Shown in pieces: positions 49,195 through 59,698 of a DNA stretch of 64,000 nt. Below the pieces are notes generated by a model, which made no database searches, was not told where the DNA came from, and saw nothing but the letters and a program-made list of their open reading frames with translations. The first letter of the stretch is position 1. Each line of letters opens with the position of its first letter. The position numbers and the translations under genes are program-made. The stretch is from Limonium bicolor (lineage: Eukaryota > Streptophyta > Magnoliopsida > Caryophyllales > Plumbaginaceae): NCBI GenBank assembly GCA_023374045.1, contig CM041780.1, positions 89,183,627 to 89,247,626 of the forward strand, written 5' to 3'.

Positions 49195-51199
49195 GTTTAT
49201 TAATAAAATATACTTTAATTTTTGTTACATTAAAACCCATATATTATAAGTTATTCTTATGAAACATTCATAAACACATTTTTAAACCCATTTACCATTG
49301 TCCAAAAATTCCCAAATTAAATATATAGTAGCTATAACATTTTAGACATATTATAAAATTTTATTTCATAAAATTATCTTTTTTTATTTAACCAAATAAT
49401 TCCATAATACCCGTAACTTGCAAAAATCATAACTTACGTTTAAAAACTCCAAAACCTTATTAATTTACATCAAAATAAACTAGATTTTATAAGGGATCTA
49501 TGGTTAAAATTTCAAGTCAAAATACATTCGGGAAGGTATTTAAATTAATTCAACAAGTTAGGGTTTAATTCTGGAAATATTAAAACTGAAAACTACTAAA
49601 TCTATCCACGTTTTAATCTCGGCCGTCCGTTTCTAACCCTACGATCGGACGGCCACTGTATCTCGAGTTCATCCCCAACCTCCAGCGATTACCCGAGTAC
49701 TAAATCACCAATTCCTCAAAATCTACAGAACCAAATTCGATGATTTTTGTTCCTATGGATTCGAAATTCAATTTCGGTTCTAACGAGACCAAATTCGCTA
49801 GCTAACATGCGGAATTCAGTGTTTTTCGATTCTGGTTCGAGGTTAGGGTTTCCAGTTCAATTTGAAACTTGATTTGGCAAATTCGCCTAAGATAACACGT
49901 AATATATGAAATTGAAACGTGGGTTTGGTCGACGATGAAAAACCGGTTAGCAACATCGGAATAATTGGAAGAAAACTCACCGGAATTGCACAAATCGAAG
50001 GAATTCGATTTCGGTTTCTAGAAAAGCTCAATCTTTACGAGCTGATTGAGTAGCCAACTTTGCAACACTATAAGTTTCGGTACAGATCGAGTTAGTCTTT
50101 GTTCTTGGGCTTAATCTAAAGAAGAAACGTAGCTCTACATATTGATAGCAAGAAATCACTCTAATTTGCATTATATAGAAAGAAATATGACCCGAAAGTT
50201 ATGAGTTTACCTTACGTTTTTCCTATGATTTTATGTAATGTCGGATCATGAACTTTAAGCACCTCGTTATTCCAAACGGTTGGGAATTAGCCTTGGGTGT
50301 AAACATGAAAGTTATAGAGGGATTAGAGATCTACACAACAAGATAAAGAACTCGAATTTTGGATGAGAAACGAAGAAGTTATGATCAAACGAAGTTTACC
50401 TGAATTCTGTGAAAACTGGGAATCTCGGTTACGACTTTGCAAGGAGGCGACTTTGGATTGATTTTCCGGTGGATTTAGGAAGATGTAGGTTAAGTGTGAG
50501 CTATAGTTGCAAAGAGGAGATTAAGGAGAGGAGAATGAAAAAAACGGCGTTGCAAAATTCGTAAATATGAGTGAGATATAAGTGTCTAAAGTTAGGGAAA
50601 AAACGCTGATGGCAGTTAGGATTCTGGCCGATTTTCGTGCTAAGTACAGACGACCCGTGTGAGCTTGACACGTGGCAGTTTTCAAAATTTTGGCTCTAAA
50701 CTTCATTCTATCATAACTTTGGCTAGGATGATCCGTTTTTGACGTTCTTTTTATCGATCTTCATGGTTTTCCATAACCTATTTATTGGTATAGGTTTCAT
50801 GGGCTGGTTTGACCATTCTCAAAAAGTCAACCCTAGCAAGACTTGAGAAGCTTTAGGGTTTCTAGGATTTTATATTGACTTTTATGTTTCAAATCAATGT
50901 TCCAACTCTTTCTAAAATCTTTATAATATACTTGAAGTGTTTAGAAATTTTTCCAAGATTTTATAGACTTATAAATCTTATTATTAAATTCATAATACTA
51001 TATAATAATATATAGTAATCCAATATTTAATAGTATTCTTTAGGATTAAATGGAAGAAATCTCATGATTTAATTTTCATAATTCCATATAAGGATATAAT
51101 GGTTTATTATTCACAATTCCATACTATAATATAATAATTAATAGTATTACTTACGGTTTTAATAAAAGAAATCCCCTAAATTAATTTAGGGGTATTTCA
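49195..51199 (-). mobile_element. Partial LTR E, interrupted by D
   Basis: At 51199 the minus strand begins TGAAATACCCC, the LTR start shared by A, C, D and F, next to a 20-bp palindrome CCCCTAAATTAATTTAGGGG (51173-51192). No polypurine tract precedes it, so it is a 5' or solo LTR, inserted in copia J. D begins at 49194, so the far end is not visible. The inverted repeat GGCCGTCCG (49621-49629) and CGGACGGCC (49646-49654) is a further CpG-rich hairpin. No coding found; short frames at 49802-50031 and 50521-50706 are unremarkable. Confidence 0.65.
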
Positions 51200-51640
51200 C
51201 AAGATAATGAATCAGTACAATCATACCCACTAACAAGCTTTTATGTAATACATGCAGAAACTGAAACATTCACATCTTGTTGATCACAGTTTAAGTCTAG
51301 CAAGTAAACTCCACTTCTGTAGGTCCCTATTTGTTGTTCGACACAATTTCTGGAGCCCTGAAAAACACAGCAACAATTATCAAAAACAAATTGACCATTC
51401 ATGTCATGAGCAAGTTTTCCCATTGAATTAAATTGAATCTGAAAGCATGAACATGTAAGACATCGTTAAGTAAATTTTTTCATTAATTCTAACAATTACT
51501 ATTGAGAAAACAGCCTGTGGATGCCCATCAGACATAGCTACTGTATGTTGTTCTTTTAGCTTTCTAATTTCAAAGAAGAGACCAAAATCAAAACAGATAT
51601 GTTGGATGCCTCGTGTCAAGAATTCATTCCGTACTCACAA
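51200..51640 (-). pseudogene. pol: Copia J protease remnant and GAG-pre-integrase, truncated
   Basis: The minus strand reads HICFDFGLFFEIRKLKEQ and INEKIYLTMSYMF (51619-51428), then GKLAHDMNGQFVFDNCCCVFQG, QIGTYRSGVYLLDL (51423-51241). This is the copia protease tail and GAG-pre-integrase. The D-T/S-G triplet reads ILDTR with a disrupted context. The frame shifts between the two. The element is cut at 51199 by LTR E, so integrase, RT and RNase H are absent. Confidence 0.82.
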
Positions 51641-51795
51641 TAGTTCTCAAATTATAAGATTGTAAACAAGAGTCTGTTTGATCAACTAAGGCAGTTAAGC
51701 ATTCAAATTCAGAGGAAAGTTTAGGAGTTCTGTTACCGACAAAACCATAGCTGGATGTGCCTTGTGAATTTACGGTGTTTGTTGTTTCTTGAGAT

Positions 51796-52720
51796 TTAAT
51801 GGGCTAAGATTTGATTCAATTCCTCCCTGGTGTACATCCTTTGAGATTTCTCATTGTTGCTATCCTTGTTGTCTCCTTCCATGCTTGTTGTTGCTACTGA
51901 TTTCTTGTTTTTCCCACTCCTCCAGTTGGGAGGATATCCTATTTTCTTGAAGCATCGTTCTTCGGTGTGCCCCGACCTTTGGCAGTGAGTGCAGTACAAC
52001 CCCTGGCGTCTTTGGGGTTTAGATTGTTTTTTTAGGGTTTTGTGGTGTCACCGCCATTGCCTCTGCCGTGAAGGACAGAGGGGTTTCTTCTATTGTCGAG
52101 GTACAAGTAATCCCTTTATGTCTCTCTTCTTGCACCAACATGAGTACATCTGATTGACCGAGGGAAACGGTTTCATCATGAGCAAATTTCCCCGTACGTT
52201 CGCGTATCTGGGATGTGCTCCCATAAGGAACTTCATCGATTGTTTGGCTCCTCCACAAGAACAGGTTGGCAACGGATTTGAGGAGTCAAGTACATCCAAA
52301 TCTGCCTCGTTCTTGTGTAGTGTGTGCTCACACTGTCATTCCCTTGCTTCGAATTCGTGAGGTCTTGCTCAAGTGCATAAAAGCGAGTTGCGTTTCATTC
52401 TTCAAATCGATTGTGCAATTTGGTCCAAATTTCTGCGGCAGTCTCACAAAACATCATGCTGTCCGCAATATTCTGTTCAAGGCTGGAGAGAAGCCAAGAA
52501 ATTATCATATTGTTGCAGCGTTTACGGCGCGAATTCGTGACACTGAGTCAATTGGTTTCTCCAGGCTTCCGTCAATGAATCATATTTTGTTTTTCGCAGA
52601 GAGTGCAATTAACATGCTCTTTCTCCAGGTTATAAATCCTGGACCTCCGACGTATTTGCTGCCCATCAAAACCATCCCAGGGTTGTCTGAATTGAGTAAT
52701 TGATACGGATCATTCTCCTT
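51796..52720 (-). pseudogene. gag: Copia J gag, broken
   Basis: Near 52680 the minus strand reads DNPGMVLMGSKYVGGPGF, WRKSMLIALSAKNKI then a TGA where Gly is expected, FIDGSLEKP: the 'Gag-polypeptide of LTR copia-type' N-terminus. Further on FLMGAHPRYANVRGNLLMMK (about 52230) and a zinc knuckle CTHCQRSGHTEERCFKKIGY (51996-51937), spacing C-X2-C-X4-H-X4-C. Frameshifts and stops interrupt it. It is a different copia lineage from S and K (short LTR, single knuckle with GYPPNW after it). Confidence 0.88.
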
Positions 52721-52927
52721 GTCGTCGGCGTTGTCATCCCTTTCTTTATTTCTTTTGTCCCCGCTTCCGCTGAGTCGCTCTTCCTCCTCTTCAGTGTTCT
52801 TTCATGAAGTTTCGGTTTCTTGGTCGTTCTTCATGTTTTGTGGAAGAATGGTGGCGATTTCTCAGAGTTACAATTGGGAGGGCGACGTATAGGTTTCAGA
52901 GATGTCAAAAGGAGAAAGGTGATGCCT

Positions 52928-52939
52928 GCTCTGGTTCCA
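52928..52939 (-). other. Primer-binding site of J
   Basis: Minus-strand TGGAACCAGAGC abuts the LTR; two mismatches to TGGTATCAGAGC (initiator Met tRNA). Confidence 0.65.
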
Positions 52940-53176
52940 TGTTAGGAAGTAACGATTATCCAAAGAGAGATTAGATCAGAAAAAAAAAGCTTCTTTATTT
53001 GATCTGAAAAGGTAATACATAGAGTTCATCTTTACAGAGAGTATATCTTATCTTTAATCGCTTACTAACTTGTGCAGAAAGAAAGAGGTCATGACTACTT
53101 ATATATATATAGACATCAGGAACTAACGTATACAAACTAATGGTAGTTAGTGGTAGTATAACCTACTCTGTTAACA
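52940..53176 (-). repeat. 5' LTR of J, 237 bp
   Basis: Minus strand TGTTAACAGAG ... CTTCCTAACA, with TGTTA/TAACA termini, next to the primer site and gag. TATATATATAG lies near 53101-53111. Short LTRs are common in Ale/Retrofit-type copia. The outer end is inferred from the terminal TG, without a second LTR for comparison. Confidence 0.7.
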
Positions 53177-53530
53177 TCTCTTCAGTATTTTTAGTTTGCA
53201 AACCTAGATGATGAACAAAAAAAATAGGACTCAACTAGGGTTGTCAATTTCGGGATTTGGGTCGGGTTGACTTCAACCCGAACCCGACCTGCTCATGTTT
53301 CACCTCATCCTGAGACCGACCCGAACCCGAAACGGGTTGTGATTTGTCAACCTGAACCCGACCTGCCAACCCGAAATCAACCCAAAACTGACCCAATGAC
53401 CCGAAATCAACCCAAAATCAATCTGAAATCAACCCAAAATTGTCCTGAAATCAACCTGAAATGGACCTGAAATCAACCCAAAATTGAAAATATTGTACTA
53501 TCAATATAAATTTTACATAAAATCACCAAG
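53177..53530. repeat. Spacer with degenerate AACCCGAAATCA-type tandem repeat
   Basis: From about 53262 to 53490 short words AACCCGACC, then CCTGAAATCAACCCAAAAT (about 20 bp, seven or so degenerate units) follow one another. The start, GTTGTCAATTTCGGG with GGGTCGGGTTGAC and CAACCCGAACCCGAC, is inverted. No gene seen; the rest is AT-rich flank of J and F. Confidence 0.7.
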
Positions 53531-55835
53531 TGAAATACCCCAAACCTTGATATGTTGTTTAAATATAAAATATGGTATATTAAGGCTAAAAAGTGCTTTA
53601 GAAATATTAGTGAACAATTTAAACCATAGAAATCATAATAAAGTACCATAAAGACAATATGAGCAAAAACATGCTCTAAGCTTGGGATAACCTTGGTTAA
53701 GACTCAAAGAGCTTACCAAGACTTTATTAACATGCTAATGGACATGTTATACCAATTACTAAAGAAAATCAAGCTCAAAAACAAGTTAAAACACAAAATG
53801 TGCTTTAAGGAGTCTTAAAGCACATTTTTGAAAAATTGTCTTGGAAATGGGTTTTGAGTGGCTAAATGCCCATCATTACACCTTAATCAATATGTGTACT
53901 ACTTAATATCACATTAGGGAGTCTAAATCAATGGGAATTCAAAATTTTCACAAATATGTGCACTAATTTGTGAATAGTGTCTAAATAGTGCTAGTTTAGA
54001 TTTAAGTCAACTTAGCATAATTAAACGGTCAACAAAGACCATAAATATCCTAAGTTATATAAGGGGGGCCGGTTTTTGAGGTGTGAGTCACACCCCTTGT
54101 TAGTTTATTAAGGAAGGAAGAAGGAAATAAGTAAATAAAAGACTATTTGCTTTATAAGCTGAATATCTTTCAAAACTCCCTCTCCCTTCACTTTCCTTCA
54201 TTTACTATCATTCCCACCTTCTTCTTCATTCATCCTCCCAAGCAGCCGGTTTTGCTACAGCACCTCTACCATTTCCAATTTCATTTGCTTGTAACTTCCA
54301 ACTCCATGCTCCAAATTCAATTCCAAGACTACCTTTGTCTTAGTTAGAGTAAGCTCTACATTCCTATCTTTTTAAATCTTCAAGAACTTCAATTCAGTTC
54401 CATGGAGAATCTCCATTGAAGGAGGAAAAACTCATCTTGTTATACCTTGTCATTCTCCTTTGTTTCAAGGTAAGGAAAACCAAAGAAAATTACTGTTTTA
54501 TCTCATTTTCATATATGGCCGAAAATCATCTCTTGATGATGCCTTTTCTTGCTCTTTTAGTAGCTTGAATTGATCTTCAAAGGACTAGGAGGAGTCCTAT
54601 CTTGCTTCCTAATCAAACTCTCTTTCAATTCCAAGGTAACATCCATTTTAGTGTTTTAAAACACTTATGTTAATCTAGGGTTTATTCATGAGTTTAAGTA
54701 TAAAGCTTAATGCTCATTACCCTTATATGTGTGCTGGTTAGAAGATTGACAAGTGATCAAAGCTCCTTGCCAATTTTCAATCAAGAAAGAACAAGAGAAA
54801 ACAAGTGAGAAATCTTGAAGAGGAAGAGGTAAATAACCTAACCTAATGTAGTTTTGTGTACTAGGAAATTGAGCTTTATTTGCTTTTATAAACAATCTAA
54901 AGAGCCAAAGGGAAATGAGTTAGTAAAATAACCACAAGGTGACTAAAAGGACATGGGAGCATTGTTGTGTGTAATTGCAGGTTGAAAGCAATTATTATGT
55001 GGAAATTCAGTGTTTAAGGTTAATGAACTTTAAGGGCCTAAGATCCATGTCATTTAACGGCCTAAGTGCCAAGCAATTTAAGTTTATGCACTATATTGTG
55101 ACGTGGTGTAGTTTAAGGTGTAGTTGTGTGTGAAGAACATTCCTTGTGAAGATGAATGTCTTGAATTGTTTAAGGTTGAAAAACAATGTGTTTGTGTGTA
55201 AGGTCATACTAGAGAAGCTATGGCAAAGTTTATTTGATAAACAAGGAGTTCTAAGTGTTTAAAAGAAATTTGGTGACCTAGGTTGTACTAGGAATGGTTA
55301 AGGTGTAACTTGGTGAAAGAAAGTGAGTTAAGGGTTCTTAAGTGTTAAAATGTCTTAGGCATTGTCTTGGAGGTTTAGTGAGCAAATGGATGATTTCAAA
55401 TACACCAAAGTCATGGTGAGTTTGTTGTTGAGACTTGTGTAAAGTTTGGTGAATAAAGGAAATAAAATGCCTTGTGAAGGGTTGAATGGGAACTTGTGGA
55501 AAAGACTTTAAGGAGTTTGTAAAAAGGAGACGATGATGATGGAAAATAATGCTTAGGAGGGGTTATCATGTTTTGGAGGAATACCTTGGTTAGTGGATAT
55601 AGTAGGCATGATTTACCACTTAGAAAACCTAAGGAAGAATGTTATGAGTGTTAGGAATGTTTGTAAGAAATGAGCAGTGTTTAAAGATTTTAGAAGTAAG
55701 TTGATCAAAGAAGTGAGATGGAGGCTTAATCATGAGTAAAAAGTTATGTAAGGGTCCCTAAATGGTGTTAGGACATATTAGGAAACTTGAGGAGAAGTTT
55801 GGAGCAAGTTAGACAAGTTTTGGGAAGGTTTTGCC

Positions 55836-56036
55836 GTCGACCGGCCCAGGGGACCAACCCTTGCTGGGTCGGTCGGGCTGAGATTCCCAAAGGACCGAAG
55901 TTCTGACTTCGACCGACCCAGAGGGTTTTGGGTCGGTCGGGCTGAGCTTGGGTCGGTCGGACAAAAGCCAGTTAACGATAATGTTTCTGGAATGAACCGA
56001 CCTAGGGGGTTGGGTCGGTCGGTGGGTCGGTCGGCC
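55836..56036. repeat. CpG-rich hairpin cluster in LTR F
   Basis: GACCGACCC and GGGTCGGTCGG recur. Perfect pair: CGACCGACCCA (55910-55920) and TGGGTCGGTCG (55929-55939). It lies 2.3-2.5 kb from the LTR start and directly before a TATA run, but its words differ from those in D. Confidence 0.87.
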
Positions 56037-56039
56037 ACT

Positions 56040-56050
56040 TATATATATAA
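56040..56050 (+). promoter_or_regulatory. Candidate TATA box of LTR F
   Basis: TATATATATAA immediately follows the hairpin cluster. In an AT-rich LTR this could be chance; its position agrees with a U3 promoter. Confidence 0.4.
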
Positions 56051-56875
56051 AAAAAATTAAAATGTTAAGAATGTTAAGTGGTATGCCATCAAGAGGGTAA
56101 TGATGATTAGAAAGATAAGTATATAAAGACTTAGGAAGTTAAGTTAAGTAAGATGATTTAAATGTTTAAGGTTATAAAATGACATGTAATGAAGGGGATT
56201 ATTAGGTATTGATGTTATAAGGATGTTTAAGAGATGTTTGGTGAATTATAATGACCATTAAGAGGGCGAGCAAGTATAAGTTTAAGTGTGAAAGTATACA
56301 ACATAATTATGTGAAGTAATTAGTTAACCGGAAAGTAAGAACGGTAGTTAACCGTTCGATTGAATTAATTATAGGAACGAAAACTAGTCGAGATGGCAGC
56401 CAGGACTAAGAGGTCGCCATGTAAGGCTAGCCAACCTCAAGGTGACAGGTATGGTTTTCTTGCAACCTGTGTTCTACCGGATTACACCGGCTTGTGTGCC
56501 AATCTATTTTTCTATGCGTTTGCCACCTTGCAAGATATAGCATGAAATGAGTTTACAGTAATTCATTATGTGGCGTATTTAGTTCCAATACTGTTTAACC
56601 TCGAAAGTGTTAAACCATAGCTAACCAACTCTAGGACCACATAAGAGATCGGTATTCGGATTTAACGACCCAACCTATGGGAATGTTCTAACTACGGCAA
56701 TCCGTGTGTTAGTTGTGTATTGTAATTGTGTGTAAGTGTTTACCTCCCTTGTGTGTTAACCAAGTTTGTAACACCATATGGTGTCGTAAAGTGATAAGTT
56801 CCATAAGGGAACTTCTAACTAATATATATTATGGGGGGTGAGGAATCCGGTAGTTCCAACCGCGTGTGTTGTTTT

Positions 56876-57142
56876 GGAGTTGATGTCTATATTTCCTTTA
56901 ACTCCCACTCTGTTATTGATTGTCTTTCCTTCTTGGATTACAATCACCCACAAGCCTAAATAACGGCTTTCCTACCTGACTTTTGTTCGGGCTAGGGGCA
57001 TTATGTGTAAAGTTTGTTTGGGAGTTGATGTCTATATTCGCTTCGACTCCCACTCTATTTTTGATTGTCTTTCCTTCTTGGATTACAATCACCCACAAGC
57101 CTAATAAAAGGCTTTCCTACCTGAATTTTGTTCGGGCTAGGG
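56876..57142. repeat. 145-bp tandem duplication in LTR F
   Basis: GGAGTTGATGTCTATATT starts at 56876 and again at 57021; both copies run on through TTGATTGTCTTTCCTTCTTG and CACCCACAAGCCTAA to TTGTTCGGGCTAGGGG. D has a single related copy. Confidence 0.88.
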
Positions 57143-57163
57143 GGATTGGTATATGGTGTGATG

Positions 57164-57330
57164 GTGTGTTCGGTTCTATATCAAGACCGACACTTCTAAA
57201 TAAAATTATGGTGATGGTGTGATCGGTTCTATATTAAGACCGACACTTCTAGGTAAAGTCATGGTGTGATGGTGTGATCGGTTCTATATTAAGGCTGACA
57301 TATTCAAGTAAGTTATGGTGTAACGAGCTT
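57164..57330. repeat. 53-55-bp tandem array, three units, in LTR F
   Basis: CGGTTCTATAT begins at 57171, 57224 and 57279, each followed by CAAGACCGACACTTCTA or a variant and ATGGTG. Confidence 0.88.
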
Positions 57331-57881
57331 AGCATGAGACTGAAATTGTTCTCTCGGCTTACCAAGTTTGGCTAACTGATGTTTGTCCGTTTCCCTCAAG
57401 GGATTCATTCCTATTATGTTATGTGTATGTTGTTGCTATGCAATGAGTACTATGCTTATGGGTGTTGTATGCATGTTAATGTGTTATGTGTTATGGTTCT
57501 ACATGCATGATTTAAATATAATCAACTGCATGCTTAGACAACAATTAGTTGTGCATGGCCCGGCAGCATGCGGGCTGCATGATTACCATACCAGCAAAGG
57601 TGCTGAGCCCCTTGGGGGCCACCCTTTTTCCTTTCAGGTACAATGGAGCTAGAAGCCGTTCGAGCGTAGGACGGGGTGGTTGTTTGTGCATGGGTAGTTA
57701 ATTAATTACTTATGTATTGTAGGTGTAGTAAGACTGAAACTGTTATCGGCATTAGTCTGTAAACACTCGGTACAGTTGGAATGTAGATGTATATTGATTT
57801 TGGAAATGGAACGGGATTGTATTGTGTAAGTGCTCGGGAACCTGGTTCATCAGACCGATACAATGTATAAGTATCAGCCTT

Positions 57882-57903
57882 GTTAGCCACGTGGGTGGTT
57901 AAC
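57882..57903 (+). repeat. Conserved LTR-end hairpin, copy in F
   Basis: GTTAGCCAC and GTGGTTAAC around GTGG, identical to D, 92 bp before the LTR end. Confidence 0.87.
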
Positions 57904-57995
57904 GGCGTGTAACACCAATGAAATAAGTAAATGTTGAGTTGTGTATTCCGCTGCAATCATTTGTGAAGTGTTATGTTTGTTGTTGGGGTGTTACA

Positions 57996-59698
57996 AAAAG
58001 TGGTATCACTTGCTCTGATGACTGGAATTACCGAGCTTAGGAAGTACCGAGTTAGGAGTTTAATACTTTGGGTTAAGGGTTGAGTGATAGCGAGAGAGAT
58101 ACGCTAGTTAGAAATTACCATTGTGTACTGGATACTAACAATATCCTTCCCGCCCTTCACAATCCCCTGTTTTGTAACTCGGGAAAGAATGCCAGAGAGA
58201 TGAAAGTCCTCTCTTACTCGGGAAAACCCAATCTGGCCGTTATTAAGTATCTCTGTAAGTACGAAGAACCTGTCATACGGTAGATTCTGAAAACTAGGAA
58301 TCCCGGAGACGGTTTTCCATGCGAACGATGTTAACCGCACTTGATAGAGGAGAATGAAGAATCCTATCCATAGAAGAATGGAATTTCCGGCAACCTGGGT
58401 CGACATGTGTAGCAGTCGAGAGCAACCAGCTTGCCCAACAAGAAGGCACGCACCAACCGTGCAACAAAGCAAGAAAGTGAAGTAATAAAACCCGAGACGA
58501 GTGTCTACGGGATCACAATTGTTAAATGATACACCAACGGTGTACCAACTGACTAAGGAACTAGTCAGGAGTGGGTAATTCCAAACCTACAATGTACAAG
58601 AAGTTCTAATGCCTGATTGACAAAGCCTAGACAGCTGTGGAAATATTCACATAACATATCCCAACTGGACTACCAAACGGTGAAAGATTTAGTCTCAGTA
58701 ACCACGGCAAATGCGTGGGAATGAGCAACAAGGAATGATACGAAACTAAATGGATAAGGGTTTCCAAGAGCGGAGAAGCACCCTGATTGACAACCATAAA
58801 GTCAAGACCAATGAGAATTTGTGCAGAAGATTAATTACCAAATTAGAGTATCAAATTAAGAGCCAACAAGACCACTCAAAACAGTGCGTGTAAAAACGAT
58901 ACCACAACCGGTGTGTGTTGAACCGATAGCCAGTTAACATGGCGCACTTGCCATGGCAAGTGCTGCTAGAACGGGACTGTTCGGGAAGAATTTTTAACAA
59001 TTACGAAGTACTTAATAAAGTACCATGAAGTCTAGTGAGATAGTCGTAACCGTGGAAGGGCTTAACAGCCTAACCTTTGTAATTGGGAATACACCAGTCA
59101 GCAAGAAGCTAGACTCGGTTAAGGCAAGAAGACATTTTAAATACCAGGAGAATTTTTCTTTCAAACTCAGATTTATTTCAAACCCTCTTCCAAAACCAAA
59201 TTTTCTTTCAAACCCATATTTATTTCTAACCTTCTGTTAAACCCAAATTTCTCTCAAACTTCAGATCTTCCTTAAAAAACAAACCAGAAAGATCCTACAA
59301 CCCGAGGGTATTAACCCAAGGGAATGGATTGAGTTCGTACTAAATACAAACAGTGGAAGACTTCCCTTGATTAAGTTCGGGAAGCACTGAATGCATGTAT
59401 CATAAGACGATATAAGAGGAGTTGACAACAAATACTTCACCTAGGCGTGTGACGGATACTACGAGTGTACGAAAATGAAATGTGGGACGACCGCACTCCG
59501 ATGGGAGCTTACGGGCCTGACAGACTCATTCATGAGTTAGTCGGGTAAGTAGCAAGGTATCAGTACAATACCCCACATATGTATACGAGTAGAGTCAGTA
59601 ACACGGGAAGTAGTCGACTCCGTACTACGGTCAGCAGTGAAAATACAAACCATTGAATGATTGAAGTGAAAGGACTCAGTTAACTTAGCGAGACTAAA
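57996..59698 (+). mobile_element. Element F interior, 5' part, non-coding
   Basis: TGGTATCA (58001-58008) starts the primer site, but the following GAGC is replaced by CTTG and the left hairpin arm is lost. AATTACCGAGCTTAGGAAGT and onward match D's interior read on the minus strand. No gag or pol is visible. A palindrome lies at 58944-58963 and the block 59490-59645 matches A. It is broken at 59698 by LTR G; D continues AGAATTAG at the same point. Confidence 0.82.
58944..58963. repeat. 20-bp perfect palindrome in F interior
   Basis: GCACTTGCCATGGCAAGTGC, homologous to 43889-43908 in D and to the hairpins at 12484-12560 in A. Confidence 0.92.

Larger units (their letters stand above)
53531..57995 (+). 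mobile_element. 5' LTR of element F, 4.47 kb
   Basis: Begins TGAAATACCCCAAACC, ends GGGGTGTTACA, then AAAAG and a Met primer-site remnant. It is the plus-strand counterpart of LTR D: same size, same opening 60 bp with few changes, same GCTGAGCCCC/GGGGGCC hairpin (57596-57620) and end hairpin (57882-57903). It has a CpG-rich cluster (55836-56036), a TATA run (56040-56050) and F-specific tandem repeats (56876-57142 and 57164-57330). Left flank is CCAAG. Confidence 0.93.
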
